Shown here piece by piece: positions 8,709 to 17,908 of a DNA stretch of 64,000 nucleotides (its first letter is position 1; each line of letters starts with the position of its first letter). The notes below the pieces were generated by a model, which made no database searches, was not told where the DNA came from, and saw only the letters and a program-made list of their open reading frames with translations. The DNA lies in NCBI GenBank assembly GCA_016214855.1, contig JACRMT010000010.1, forward strand, positions 1 through 64,000, written 5' to 3'. Source of the DNA: Nitrospirota bacterium (GTDB taxonomy: Bacteria; Nitrospirota; Thermodesulfovibrionia; Thermodesulfovibrionales; UBA6898). The position numbers and the translations under genes are program-made.

Positions 8709-8960
8709 GTGATCATGGATATGACAGAGATCCGGGAACTGGCAGGCAGATTCACTCCTGAACAGATCGAGGGCTGTATAACCCAGCAGCTTCAGATCGG
8801 CGAGAATGTCTGCGTAAGTGACGCATCCACGGAAAAGGTCGTCAATGAACTTTCCAAGGCACAGTTCATACGTGAACTGATTGGTAAGGGTTACACAATG
8901 TCTGATGCGATCCGGGAGCTTGCCCGGCGCATACGCAGAGTCCAGAGAGGATTTGAATAG
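8709..8960 (+). CDS. Small conserved-looking protein, function unknown
   Basis: An 83-residue, probably helical cytoplasmic protein (REL AGRFTPEQIEGCITQQLQIGENVC... ending KGYTMSDAIRELARRIRRVQRGFE). I cannot name its family with confidence. The start is ambiguous: GTG at 8709 or ATG at 8715, with GGAG at 8692-8695 a little far from both. It is co-oriented with the lemA/DUF2207 genes and the lipoprotein gene and could be the third gene of their operon. Two Cys residues do not form a recognisable metal site. Confidence 0.6.
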   Translation: MIMDMTEIRELAGRFTPEQIEGCITQQLQIGENVCVSDASTEKVVNELSKAQFIRELIGKGYTMSDAIRELARRIRRVQRGFE

Positions 8961-8995
8961 GCGGTTTCGCAAATCGTTCCTGATCGGAGGATGAT

Positions 8996-9433
8996 ATGAA
9001 AAAGTATTCGGTTCTATTTCTTCTGTTGTCACTCATGCTTGCAGGCTGCGCCCAGACCGTAACAACGTACGGCGTGGGCAGTATTGACACCGTTCCAAAA
9101 ACAACGTATACGCTTTATGAATACAGCTCTGGTCCGGCGGGCCTCAACCGGGTTATACTGCTCAAACATCCTGAAAGCACTGTTGAGGTCGTACCCTATT
9201 CAGCACAGATATCGACCCTGCAGGGGACCCCGGCTGACGCCATGCATTTCATGGACAGAGGCAGGTATTACAAGCATATGCCGGTACTCGGGGTAAGTCA
9301 TAACGGCAAGACCGTCGGATATCTCCTGGGACCCGTGCAGCATATCTTTTCACGGGATTCGATAGAGGTCAATCTCTTTGAGCGCGAGGGGAAGATCTAC
9401 TTCTCGGTCTTTGAACGGACGTACAACGATTGA
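8996..9433 (+). CDS. Small lipoprotein of unknown function
   Basis: 145 residues with a type II signal peptide: KKYSVLFLLLSLMLAGC, where LAGC is a classical lipobox and the Cys (residue 18) would be lipidated. The mature part is about 128 residues of mixed beta-type sequence without a domain I recognise. The residues after the Cys (AQ) do not include the Asp inner-membrane retention signal, so outer-membrane anchoring is likely. GGAGG seven bases before the ATG supports the start. It ends the plus-strand run that began with lemA. The 120 bp to the next gene, which is convergent, hold nothing obvious. Confidence 0.8.
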   Translation: MKKYSVLFLLLSLMLAGCAQTVTTYGVGSIDTVPKTTYTLYEYSSGPAGLNRVILLKHPESTVEVVPYSAQISTLQGTPADAMHFMDRGRYYKHMPVLGVSHNGKTVGYLLGPVQHIFSRDSIEVNLFEREGKIYFSVFERTYND

Positions 9434-9556
9434 TCTCAGGGCTGTGCAGGGAAACAGCCGGTGAGGATGCCATAATTGCACCGGAGTGAGAAGCAGACTT
9501 CGGGTTCTATCCTCTCACCCCGGACTGCCGTGGCTTATAGTAAATTGACAGATCGA

Positions 9557-11566
9557 TCAGATCGTAAACGTAATAAGGACCTCATCGGTCTCTACAGCTT
9601 TGCCGATAGCAGCTGCCACATGCTCCACAACCCCGTCGCAGGGTGAGGAAACACCGCTTTCCATTTTCATGGATTCGATCACCACAAGGTCCTGGCCGCG
9701 GTACACACGATCGCCTTTCTTTACCAGGATACCGACTACCATACCGGGAAGCGGTGAGAGGAGCACATTTTCGTGGACGCTTTTTTTCTCCTTCGGCATG
9801 TACTGGGCCAGCTCCCACTCCTTGAGCGTGTATATTTCAAAAATACGGGAGTTGCCGCAATAAGCGGCCCATATGAAGTTCTGCCGGTACTGAAGTCTGA
9901 AGTATTGATCTACGCCGTTTATCTTCAGTTTCAACCTTCGCCGGTAAAACTCAAAAAAAGGTGCAACGACAGTATATTCTGCGCCGTTTATCCTGAAACT
10001 CCAGTCTGCGGATGTGAGCCCTTCATGCAATTCAACTTCAAAGATATCCTTATTGCCTTTGACGACATAATAGTGCCGCTGATCCGGCTTGTGAGAAAGT
10101 CCGACCTTTGCCGCCATCGGTTTTAACGATTCACGGACCAGATTCCTGCGGTTGTGATAAACGATGGTCGAGGCAATGACCATAGCCTCAAGCTGCCCTG
10201 CCGGCGGGTCAATTTTGGCCTCGCCCTCCTCAAAATATTCATCAATGAACCCGGTTGAAAGGTCCCCCCTGATAAAGGCAGGGTGGTTGAGAATGGAGTT
10301 TGCAAAGTTCAGGTTGGTGGTCACGCCCTCGACGTGGTATCGATTCAGGGCATTGATCAGCGTAGTTCGGGCTTCTTCCCGCGTCTCACCCCAGCTGATC
10401 ACCTTGGAGAGAAGCGAGTCGTAATATACGCTTACGAAACTGCCGGCCTCGACACCGCTGTCAAGCCTGATATTCCTGCCCTTGAGATTAGAATACCGGG
10501 TGATCAGTCCGGTGGACGGCAGAAAATTACGTCCGGAATCCTCAGCGCAGATCCTGGTCTCTATGGACCAGCCCTTGATCGAGACATCCTCCTGCGAAAT
10601 CGGCAGCGCTTCGCCAGATGCTACCCTCAGTTGCAGTTCGACCAGGTCAAGGGAAGTGACCATCTCGGTGACCGGATGCTCCACCTGCAGCCTTGTATTC
10701 ATCTCCATGAAGAAAAAGTTCCTGTGACTATCCATGATGAATTCCACGGTCCCGGCATTGGAGTACCCTGCCTCCCGGGCAAGGGCACAGGCCATTTCAC
10801 CCATGCGGGACCTGAGGGCTGCATCAACCGCCAGGGAGGGAGACTCTTCGATCACCTTCTGGTAGCGCCGCTGGATAGAGCATTCCCGTTCTCCGAGAGA
10901 GACGACTTTCCCATGCTGGTCAGCAATGATCTGGATCTCGATATGGCGGGGACTGCTCACAAATCGTTCCAGAAAGATCCTGTTGTCGCCAAAGGCCTTG
11001 CGGGTCTCTTCCTGCGCAGACTGGAGGGCGGATTCAAGCTCAGAAGGCGTGGCAACCATGCGCATACCCCGGCCGCCGCCTCCTGCAGCCGGCTTGAGCA
11101 GGATCGGATACCCGATCTCGGCAGCGATCGCCTTGATCTCTTCAAGGTCAACAATAGGAAGGTTGTGACCGAGCACCACGGGCACCCCTGCTTTCATCGC
11201 AATATTCTTGGCGGAAATTTTATCTCCCAGTGCAGCGATCACCTCAGATGAGGGCCCTACATAGGTCAACCCGGCCCTGACCACGGCTGCGGCAAATTCC
11301 GAATTCTCCGAAAGGAACCCATATCCCGGATGAATGGCCTGGCAGCCCTGGGTGAGCGCAGCCTTGATAATTTTGTCATGCACAAGATAGGAGGAAGGTG
11401 AAGGCGACGGACCGATATGCACCGCCTCGTCAGCCTCCCGGACATGGAGTGAACGTGCATCAATATCCGAATACACGGCAACCGTCTTTACCTTCAGCTT
11501 TCTGCAGGTCCGGATTATTCGGATAGCGATCTCACCGCGATTGGCTATAAGGATCTTTTCAAACAT
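9557..11566 (-). CDS. pccA: Acyl-CoA (propionyl-CoA type) carboxylase, biotin carboxylase + BCCP subunit
   Basis: 669 residues. The N-terminal biotin carboxylase module (1-450) begins FEKILIANRGEIAIRIIRTC and carries the ATP-grasp Gly-rich loop (KPAAGGGGRGMRM) and the active-site stretch EMNTRLQVEHPVTE. It uses ATP and bicarbonate to carboxylate biotin. After a linker domain the C-terminus has a biotinyl motif, VIESMKMES, in which the acceptor Lys is flanked by Met on both sides. Fusion of the two parts in one chain is typical of PCC/MCC alpha subunits. It is last in the succinate-propionate operon, right after the carboxyltransferase gene, so propionyl-CoA is the likely substrate; acetyl-CoA use cannot be excluded. 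Confidence 0.93.
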   Translation of the reverse strand: MFEKILIANRGEIAIRIIRTCRKLKVKTVAVYSDIDARSLHVREADEAVHIGPSPSPSSYLVHDKIIKAALTQGCQAIHPGYGFLSENSEFAAAVVRAGLTYVGPSSEVIAALGDKISAKNIAMKAGVPVVLGHNLPIVDLEEIKAIAAEIGYPILLKPAAGGGGRGMRMVATPSELESALQSAQEETRKAFGDNRIFLERFVSSPRHIEIQIIADQHGKVVSLGERECSIQRRYQKVIEESPSLAVDAALRSRMGEMACALAREAGYSNAGTVEFIMDSHRNFFFMEMNTRLQVEHPVTEMVTSLDLVELQLRVASGEALPISQEDVSIKGWSIETRICAEDSGRNFLPSTGLITRYSNLKGRNIRLDSGVEAGSFVSVYYDSLLSKVISWGETREEARTTLINALNRYHVEGVTTNLNFANSILNHPAFIRGDLSTGFIDEYFEEGEAKIDPPAGQLEAMVIASTIVYHNRRNLVRESLKPMAAKVGLSHKPDQRHYYVVKGNKDIFEVELHEGLTSADWSFRINGAEYTVVAPFFEFYRRRLKLKINGVDQYFRLQYRQNFIWAAYCGNSRIFEIYTLKEWELAQYMPKEKKSVHENVLLSPLPGMVVGILVKKGDRVYRGQDLVVIESMKMESGVSSPCDGVVEHVAAAIGKAVETDEVLITFTI

Positions 11567-11623
11567 GGCAACCCCTTAAATGTAATATCAGTATTCTCTG
11601 CAGAACGTATCTCAACGCTTGGC

Positions 11624-13177
11624 TCACAATGGAATATTCCCATGTTTCCTCTGCGGCCGGACAGTCCGCTTGTTCTCCAGAAACTGGAGACATCGGATCA
11701 GCCGGTGCCTGGTATCACGCGGATTAATGACATCGTCAATGAATCCTCTCTTGGCAGCCATGAAGGGATTGGCATATGTCTGCCGGTATTCATCCGTCTT
11801 CCGGGCGAGCATCTCCTCCGGGTCTGCAGCCTCGTCGATCTCCTTGCGGTAAATGATCTGCGCTGCACCTTTGGGTCCGAGCACGGCAATCTCCGCTGCA
11901 GGCCAGGCAAGATTCATATCACAGCCGATATGTTTGGAATTCATGACCACGTACGCGCCGCCGTATGCTTTGCGAATAATGACCGTGATACGAGGCACGG
12001 TTGCTTCTGAAAAGGCATAGAGCAGTTTTGCCCCGTGGCGGATGATGCCGCCATGCTCCTGTTCCGGACCGGGCATGAATCCCGGGACATCTTCAAGACA
12101 GACAAGCGGAATATTGAAGGCATCGCAGAAACGGACAAAGCGGGCCGCCTTTTCCGAGGCCTGGACATCAAGGACGCCGGCCAGCACTGCAGGCTGGTTG
12201 GCGATGAGGCCGATGGTCTGTCCGCCGAGACGGCCGAAGCCCACGATGATATTCCGTGCAAAATGAGGATGGATCTCCAGAAACTCAGCCCCGTCCAGAA
12301 TACTGGTGATCAGGATCTTCATGTCATAGGTCTGATTCGGATTGGCCGGGACCAGATAATCCAGAGCCGGGTCCGTGCGTTCAGCAGGGTCCCTCAGATC
12401 AAGGAGCGGCGCCTGCTGACGATTGTTTGAAGGCAGATAACTGATCAGCCGTCTCACCTCCCGCAGACAGAGGATATCATTGGGGAAGGCGAAATGGGCC
12501 ACACCGCTTTTTTTGCTGTGTACCATGGCCCCGCCCAGTTCTTCTGCCGTAATGTCCTGGTGCGTAACGGTCTTGACCACATTGGGGCCCGTGACAAACA
12601 TATATGAGGTGTTTTCGACCATGAAGGTGAAATCCGTTATGGCAGGGCTGTACACCGCACCGCCGGCGCAGGGGCCCATGATGCAGGATATCTGAGGCAC
12701 CACACCGCTTGCCTGGACATTGCGGTGGAAAATTTCTCCATACGCTGCCAGCGATTCAACTCCCTCCTGAATACGCGCGCCGCCCGAATCGTTCAGACCG
12801 ATGATAGGTGCGCCGACCTGTACGGCATGGTCCATGACCTTGCAGATCTTCTGGGCATGTGCCTCACCGAGCGCGCCGCCCATGATGGTGAAATCCTGGC
12901 TGAATACAAAGACCTCGCGGCCGTCAATGGTGCCGTGGCCGGTGATCACCCCGTCTCCGGGAAACTCACCGATGCCGGTATTCTGGCCGGCCCTGCCGGT
13001 CATCAGCAGATCAAATTCCTCAAATGAACCCTCGTCGAGAAGCAGCTCAATACGCTCCCGCGCGGTGAGCTTGCCCTTGCGGTGCTGGGCCTCGATCCTT
13101 TTAGCCCCTCCGCCGAGAAAGGCCTCTTCTTTCATGGATTCAAGTTTTCTCAGATTATCCTGGCCTGGCTGCTGCAC
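11624..13177 (-). CDS. pccB: Propionyl-CoA carboxylase-type carboxyltransferase (beta) subunit
   Basis: About 517 residues; moves CO2 from carboxybiotin to propionyl-CoA to give (S)-methylmalonyl-CoA, or runs in reverse as a decarboxylase. Typical PccB/MmdA blocks are the start of the crotonase-like fold ([18 protein letters not shown]), [41 protein letters not shown], and the CoA-binding second half with [24 protein letters not shown] and [16 protein letters not shown] at 13177 is preferred because GAGGGG lies seven bases upstream; the GTG at 13183 would sit inside the ribosome binding site. It is followed 57 bp on by the biotin carboxylase gene. No membrane decarboxylase subunits (MmdB-type) are nearby, favouring a soluble carboxylase. 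Confidence 0.93.
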   Translation of the reverse strand: MQQPGQDNLRKLESMKEEAFLGGGAKRIEAQHRKGKLTARERIELLLDEGSFEEFDLLMTGRAGQNTGIGEFPGDGVITGHGTIDGREVFVFSQDFTIMGGALGEAHAQKICKVMDHAVQVGAPIIGLNDSGGARIQEGVESLAAYGEIFHRNVQASGVVPQISCIMGPCAGGAVYSPAITDFTFMVENTSYMFVTGPNVVKTVTHQDITAEELGGAMVHSKKSGVAHFAFPNDILCLREVRRLISYLPSNNRQQAPLLDLRDPAERTDPALDYLVPANPNQTYDMKILITSILDGAEFLEIHPHFARNIIVGFGRLGGQTIGLIANQPAVLAGVLDVQASEKAARFVRFCDAFNIPLVCLEDVPGFMPGPEQEHGGIIRHGAKLLYAFSEATVPRITVIIRKAYGGAYVVMNSKHIGCDMNLAWPAAEIAVLGPKGAAQIIYRKEIDEAADPEEMLARKTDEYRQTYANPFMAAKRGFIDDVINPRDTRHRLIRCLQFLENKRTVRPQRKHGNIPL

Positions 13178-13201
13178 GATCACACCCCCTCAGAATAGGT
13201 C

Positions 13202-13597
13202 TTATTCACAGAACTCGGTGAGCACGCCGAATGTGCTCTTCGGGTGCAGAAACGCCACCTGCTTGCCTCCGGCGCCCGCTACCGGAGTCTCATTGATCAA
13301 TCTGCATCCATGCTCCCGGGCGGTTCCCAGCTGACCGTCGATATCATCGGTATGATACGCAATATGATGGAAGCCCTCGCCCTTTTTTTCCAGAAATCCG
13401 GCAATAGGGCTGTCATCAGAAGTAGGCTCCAGCAGCTCGATATGGATATCGCCTACCGTAAAAAAAGCGGTCCGCACCTTTTGCGAGGCCACCACCTCTT
13501 CCTTTTCACAGACAAGCCCCAGCACTTCTTCGTAAAATTTGCGCGACGCATCAATGGACCTTACCGCGATCCCCAGATGATCAATTTTCTCTATCAT
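13202..13597 (-). CDS. mce: Methylmalonyl-CoA epimerase
   Basis: 131-residue vicinal-oxygen-chelate (glyoxalase-fold) enzyme that interconverts (S)- and (R)-methylmalonyl-CoA, linking the carboxylase product to the mutase substrate. Metal ligands are recognisable: His in KIDHLGIAVRS (near residue 7), His in GEGFHHIAYHT (near 78) and Glu in the final GVLTEFCE. Length is normal for the family. It lies between the mutase large-subunit gene and the carboxyltransferase gene on the same strand, exactly where the pathway order would put it. Confidence 0.94.
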   Translation of the reverse strand: MIEKIDHLGIAVRSIDASRKFYEEVLGLVCEKEEVVASQKVRTAFFTVGDIHIELLEPTSDDSPIAGFLEKKGEGFHHIAYHTDDIDGQLGTAREHGCRLINETPVAGAGGKQVAFLHPKSTFGVLTEFCE

Positions 13598-13658
13598 GGT
13601 ATCAATCTCTCCAACATGGTTTTCTTCATTATACCGGCCTCCTCAGCCGCGGAACGGA

Positions 13659-15299
13659 TCATCCTCTGTACTCACCGAACACTCCGCGCAGTACCTGGCA
13701 GATCTCACCCAGTGTAGCATATGTTTTGACTGCCGCAAGTATCCCGGGCATCAGGTTCGATGAACTCCTGGCGCATGCCGACAGATCCGCAAGCGCTTCC
13801 TCGACCTTTTTATTGTCACGCCTTTGACGCAGTTCCTTCAGGCACTGGACCTGGGCATTCTCTACCTCAGGATCAACACGCAGCAGAGGAGGCTTTGTAT
13901 TCTCATCGATCCGAAACTCGTTGACCCCGACGATTATGCGCTCGCCTTTTTCGATCTCCTGCTGGTAATCATAGGCGCTGTTCTCGATCTGGCGTTGGAT
14001 AAAACCATCTTCGATCGCAGCCACCACACCGCCGGCCTTTTCGATCTTCGCAATGAGCTCAGAGGCCTCTGCCTCTATGCGGTCAGTGAGCTCTTCAATG
14101 AAATAAGATCCTGCCAGCGGATCGACGGTATTAGCCACTCCTGATTCATGGGCTATCACCTGCTGCGTACGAAGTGCCGTGCGTACGGAATCCTCAGTAG
14201 GCAGGGACAGCGCTTCATCCCGTGAATTGGTATGCAGGGACTGAGTGCCGCCAAGGACCGCGGACAGGGCCTGAATGGCGACTCTGACGATATTATTGTC
14301 TATCTGCTGGGCAGTAAGTGTGTAACCTGCAGTCTGCGTATGGAAGCGCAGCATCAGACTTGCAGGCTTCTTTGCATGAAAACGATCCTTCATGATACGT
14401 GCCCAGAGCCTTCTGGCAGCACGGAATTTTGAAACCTCTTCGAGAAGATCAGAGGATGCATTGAAGAAGAACGAAAGTCTGGGTGCAAAATTATCGAGCT
14501 CAAGCCCGGCATCAAGTGCGGCCTGCACATAGGTTATGCCATTGGCCAGGGTGAACGCCACCTCCTGGACTGCGGTGGACCCGGCCTCCCGGATATGATA
14601 GCCGGAGATCGAAATGGTATTAAAGTCCGGGGTATGTTCTGTGCACCATTTGAAAATATCGGTGATCAGCCGCAGACTCGGCTTGGGCGGAAAGATATAC
14701 GTGCCGCGGGCTACGTATTCCTTCAGGATATCGTTCTGGATCGTTCCTTTGATCTGGCCGATCGCCACGCCCTGCTTTTCAGCCACAGCCGCATACATGG
14801 CAAGGAGTATGGCAGCAGGTGCGTTGATTGTCATGGAGGTTGAGACCTTATCCAGGGGGATCTGGTCAAAAAGGAGTTCCATGTCAGCTAATGAGTCAAT
14901 CGCCACCCCGACCTTACCCACCTCGCCTGCAGCCATCGGATGATCAGAGTCATACCCGATCTGGGTCGGCAGATCAAATGCTATTGAAAGACCGGTCGTG
15001 CCCTGCTCCAGAAGATACCGGTAACGCCGGTTCGATTCCGATGCGGTCGAGAAACCGGCATACTGGCGCATGGTCCAGAGCCGTCCGCGGTACATGGTGG
15101 GCTGTACTCCGCGCGTATAGGGATAGCTTCCGGGAAAGCCTATTTTTTCGAGATAGGCATCATCGATACTATCCGGCACTGCAAGACGGGTAATTTCCTC
15201 GCCGCCATGATTGGTGAACTTCTCTCGCCTCTCCGGATAGCGGCCCAGGCTTTCGGCCAGCTTCTTTTCCCAGTCAATATGTTCAGGATGTTTTGCCAT
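13659..15299 (-). CDS. mcmA1: Methylmalonyl-CoA mutase, catalytic subunit
   Basis: 546-residue TIM-barrel subunit that isomerises (R)-methylmalonyl-CoA and succinyl-CoA by a radical mechanism. Signature stretches are [56 protein letters not shown] and [11 protein letters not shown]. The protein stops after the substrate-binding barrel and lacks the C-terminal B12-binding domain; that domain is supplied by a separate gene (16416-16838). The split form is known from archaea and many anaerobes. An isobutyryl- or ethylmalonyl-CoA mutase is possible from sequence alone, but the neighbouring epimerase, MeaB-like GTPase and carboxylase argue for methylmalonyl-CoA. Confidence 0.93.
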   Translation of the reverse strand: MAKHPEHIDWEKKLAESLGRYPERREKFTNHGGEEITRLAVPDSIDDAYLEKIGFPGSYPYTRGVQPTMYRGRLWTMRQYAGFSTASESNRRYRYLLEQGTTGLSIAFDLPTQIGYDSDHPMAAGEVGKVGVAIDSLADMELLFDQIPLDKVSTSMTINAPAAILLAMYAAVAEKQGVAIGQIKGTIQNDILKEYVARGTYIFPPKPSLRLITDIFKWCTEHTPDFNTISISGYHIREAGSTAVQEVAFTLANGITYVQAALDAGLELDNFAPRLSFFFNASSDLLEEVSKFRAARRLWARIMKDRFHAKKPASLMLRFHTQTAGYTLTAQQIDNNIVRVAIQALSAVLGGTQSLHTNSRDEALSLPTEDSVRTALRTQQVIAHESGVANTVDPLAGSYFIEELTDRIEAEASELIAKIEKAGGVVAAIEDGFIQRQIENSAYDYQQEIEKGERIIVGVNEFRIDENTKPPLLRVDPEVENAQVQCLKELRQRRDNKKVEEALADLSACARSSSNLMPGILAAVKTYATLGEICQVLRGVFGEYRG

Positions 15300-15378
15300 A
15301 ATAATTATCCAATTCAGCTCAGGATTACCTTCGGTTCACCGAAGGCTTTCGAAAATAGCGTTTTTTGCTCATTCGTAC

Positions 15379-15426
15379 AAATCCCCCCACGCTCCCTTTT
15401 TGTAAAGGGAGGTTAGGAGGGATTTT
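15379..15426. repeat. Dispersed palindromic repeat, copy B
   Basis: A short copy: CTCCCTTTT-TG-TAAAGGGAGG followed by TTAGGAGGGATTTT, bounded on the left by AAATCCCCCC. It lies between meaB and the mutase catalytic-subunit gene, inside the operon, where it would be transcribed as an RNA hairpin. Confidence 0.75.
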
Positions 15427-15439
15427 GGATTAAATATGT

Positions 15440-16387
15440 TCATGAACCTTTCTGATCCCTGGCTCGCAAAGATTCCCGTTCGAGCAGTTTTGCAGCCTGC
15501 AGACGGGGTGCCCCTTTCCGGTCATGCTCCCATCTCTCTATCTTCTCGATTATCGAAGGCTTTATCATCTCAAGTGCCCAGTCCAATACTTCAAGGTCAT
15601 AGGCCTTTTCCCTTCGCCTCCTGCGCTCACCAGTCCCCCGGTGCGAAGCGTCAACAGTTTCGATCGAAGCAAGCAGCCCGTCTATTCCTTTATCTTCCGA
15701 AGCCACGGTCATGCAGACTTTTGTCTCTTCTTTTCCCTTGCGGACACCCTCCCGAGCAATAGCCTCCATATCCATGGCAAGGGTCTCTGCGCCCGCGCAG
15801 TCCGCCTTGTTCACGATCAGGATGTCAGCCACCTCCAGAAGCCCTGCCTTCATTGCCTGAATATCGTCGCCAAGGCCTGGAGCAAGCACCAGTGCTGTGA
15901 TGTCTGCAAGCCTGACGATATCCATTTCGGACTGTCCGACGCCAACAGTCTCAATGATAATTACGGAGCAGCCGCTGCCGGCAAGTATTCTCACTGCAGC
16001 TCCCGCTGCGGCGCATAATCCTCCCAGCCTGCCCCGTGTGGCCATGGAACGTACAACCACGTCCTTATCCAGTGCATGGCCCATCATCCGGATCCGGTCA
16101 CCGAGGATCGCACCGCCGGAAATGGGTGAAGAAGGATCTACTGCAATAACCCCTACCCTTTTTCCCTGAGCGCGGTATTTTGAGATGATCCGGTCTGTTA
16201 ATGTCGATTTTCCGGCCCCGGGAGGACCGGTTATACCTAATACCGTTGCCTCATCAACAAGAGAATCATCAATGGATGAGAGTATTTCATCCGACAGAGG
16301 ATCGTTTTCTTCAACAAGGGAGATGGCCCGGGCAATTCCCCTTGGATCCCGCTCTCTCAATCCCCTCAGTATCTTTTCACTCAGCAT
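15440..16387 (-). CDS. meaB: MeaB/ArgK-type GTPase, methylmalonyl-CoA mutase chaperone
   Basis: G3E-family P-loop GTPase that gates adenosylcobalamin loading and protects the mutase from inactivation. The Walker A motif GITGPPGAGKSTLTDRI lies at about residues 50-66, followed by VGVIAVDPSSPISGGAILGDRIRM, the switch block VIIIETVGVGQSEMDI and the base-specificity motif NKAD. I place the start at ATG 16387 (product about 315 residues): GGAGGA stands nine bases before it, and an upstream-extended frame would overlap the preceding gene without a better signal. It lies between the B12-binding subunit and the catalytic subunit genes and is clearly part of the same system. Confidence 0.93.
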   Translation of the reverse strand: MLSEKILRGLRERDPRGIARAISLVEENDPLSDEILSSIDDSLVDEATVLGITGPPGAGKSTLTDRIISKYRAQGKRVGVIAVDPSSPISGGAILGDRIRMMGHALDKDVVVRSMATRGRLGGLCAAAGAAVRILAGSGCSVIIIETVGVGQSEMDIVRLADITALVLAPGLGDDIQAMKAGLLEVADILIVNKADCAGAETLAMDMEAIAREGVRKGKEETKVCMTVASEDKGIDGLLASIETVDASHRGTGERRRRREKAYDLEVLDWALEMIKPSIIEKIERWEHDRKGAPRLQAAKLLERESLRARDQKGS

Positions 16388-16415
16388 CAGTGAAATTCCT
16401 CCGACATTCGTTAAA

Positions 16416-16838
16416 TCAGGTTCTGCGAGCTTCATGTGCCTCGCAGGCACTGCGAAAAGCGGCAATGATCTTGTCTACAGGGGTCCCCGGGGTGTACACA
16501 GCATTGATCCCGGCATCTTTGAGCAGCACGATGTCCTCATCAGGGATTATACCGCCGCCCAGCACAGGAATATCTCCAGCCCCTGCATTCGTCAGTGCAC
16601 GCACCACTGCAGGGAAGAGGCTCATGTGCGCCCCGGAAAGCAATGACAAACCGACCGCTGAAACATCTTCCTGAACAGCGGCAGAGGCGATCTCTTCGGG
16701 CGTCCTTCGGATGCCGGTATAGACCACCTCAAAGCCGGCATCACGAAGTGCGCGGGCAATGAATTTGGCGCCCCGATCATGGCCGTCAAGGCCCGGTTTT
16801 CCGATTAAAACTCTATGTGTTCTCTTTTGTTCAGGCAT
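16416..16838 (-). CDS. mcmA2: Methylmalonyl-CoA mutase, B12-binding subunit
   Basis: 140 residues forming a Rossmann-like cobalamin-binding domain. KPGLDGHDRGAKFIARAL contains the DxHxxG motif (D-G-H-D-R-G, residues about 18-23) whose His coordinates cobalt, and later LSGAHMSLFP and GGGIIPDED line the nucleotide tail pocket. Together with the 546-residue subunit it makes a complete mutase. Adjacent genes are meaB (28 bp downstream of the stop) and the succinyl-CoA synthetase alpha subunit gene. Confidence 0.94.
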   Translation of the reverse strand: MPEQKRTHRVLIGKPGLDGHDRGAKFIARALRDAGFEVVYTGIRRTPEEIASAAVQEDVSAVGLSLLSGAHMSLFPAVVRALTNAGAGDIPVLGGGIIPDEDIVLLKDAGINAVYTPGTPVDKIIAAFRSACEAHEARRT

Positions 16839-16865
16839 TAAATACCCCGCGTCGTAAATAGCGTT

Positions 16866-17735
16866 CTAAAAAATGTCGGCACAGAAATCACCGAACCTGC
16901 CGAGATTATCGCATACATGAATACCAACTTCCTTCATGACAGCGATCTTTGACTGGGCAGTGCCGCTGCTGCCATTAACTATGGCCCCTGCATGCCCCAT
17001 CCGTCTGCCCGGAGGAGCGCTCAAGCCCGCCACAAACCCGACTACCGGCTTGCTGACCTTTTCCCTGATATAGGCAGCAGCCTCTTCTTCTGCAGTGCCG
17101 CCGATCTCGCCCACAAGCACAATGCCCTTTGTCTCAGGATCTGCTTCAAAGGCCTTGAGGCAATCGATAAAATTCGTTCCATTTACCGGGTCGCCTCCGA
17201 TGCCGAGGCAGGTTGTCTGTCCGATCCCCTTGGTGGTCAGCTGATGCACCACCTCATAGGTAAGGGTGCCGGAACGCGACACAACGCCAATGGGTCCGCC
17301 CGGCTTGTGGATAAAGCCCGGCATAATACCGATCTTGCACTGGCCCGGCGTTATGATCCCGGGGCAGTTCGGTCCGATGAGCCTTGCTTTTTTACCGTTC
17401 AGATAATTCTTTATCCGCATCATGTCGAGCACAGGAATGCCTTCTGTGATAGCCACAATGAGATCGATATCAGCGTCGATCGCCTCCATGACCGCCTTTG
17501 CGGCAAAGGCCGGAGGCACAAAGATCATGCTGCAGTTCGCTTTGGTTTCACTGACAGCTTCCCGGACAGAATTGAAGACCGGCACATTGTCCATGGTCTG
17601 TCCGCCTTTTCCGGGTGTCACACCACCGACTACACGAGTGCCGTATTCGATACACTGCCGGGTATGGAACATGCCTTCTTTCCCGGTAATTCCCTGGACT
17701 AGCAGTCTGGTCTCTTTATTTACGAAAATTGACAT
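16866..17735 (-). CDS. sucD: Succinyl-CoA synthetase, alpha subunit
   Basis: 289 residues; with SucC it interconverts succinyl-CoA and succinate with substrate-level NTP formation. It has the CoA-binding Rossmann N-terminus ([23 protein letters not shown]), the ligase core ([20 protein letters not shown]) and the phosphorylated active-site His in [12 protein letters not shown]. Family length is normal. It lies downstream of sucC, separated by copy C of the dispersed repeat, and is followed by the B12-binding mutase subunit, so succinyl-CoA is the product or substrate handed to the mutase. Confidence 0.95.
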   Translation of the reverse strand: MSIFVNKETRLLVQGITGKEGMFHTRQCIEYGTRVVGGVTPGKGGQTMDNVPVFNSVREAVSETKANCSMIFVPPAFAAKAVMEAIDADIDLIVAITEGIPVLDMMRIKNYLNGKKARLIGPNCPGIITPGQCKIGIMPGFIHKPGGPIGVVSRSGTLTYEVVHQLTTKGIGQTTCLGIGGDPVNGTNFIDCLKAFEADPETKGIVLVGEIGGTAEEEAAAYIREKVSKPVVGFVAGLSAPPGRRMGHAGAIVNGSSGTAQSKIAVMKEVGIHVCDNLGRFGDFCADIF

Positions 17736-17750
17736 AATCTATTATCGTGT

Positions 17751-17877
17751 CCCTTCAGTTACGGGGTTTAAAAGTCCTCCCCTTTCCAAGGGGAGGTGCG
17801 GTGGGGTATCGGAATATCTACCATAACCTCCCCAACCCCTCCTTGCTAAGGCGGGGCTAAGACCTGGAACTGAAACG
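17751..17877. repeat. Dispersed palindromic repeat, copy C (long form with terminal inverted repeats)
   Basis: Long copy bounded by TTCAGTT (17754-17760) and AACTGAA (17868-17874), which are inverted copies of each other. Inside are two hairpins (CCTCCCCTTT-CC-AAGGGGAGG and CCCCTCCTTGCTAAGGCGGGG). Read on the opposite strand, copy F (56430-56555) matches it over nearly its whole length. It separates sucC from sucD. Confidence 0.85.
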
Positions 17878-17908
17878 TTACCCTCTGTCATATCTTCTTC
17901 AGTTCTCG

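Noticed and set aside
10283-11251. 322-codon plus-strand open frame opposite the biotin carboxylase gene
   Set aside because: It is antisense to an unmistakable AccC/PccA gene, has no recognisable domain, and its composition is that expected of the complementary frame.
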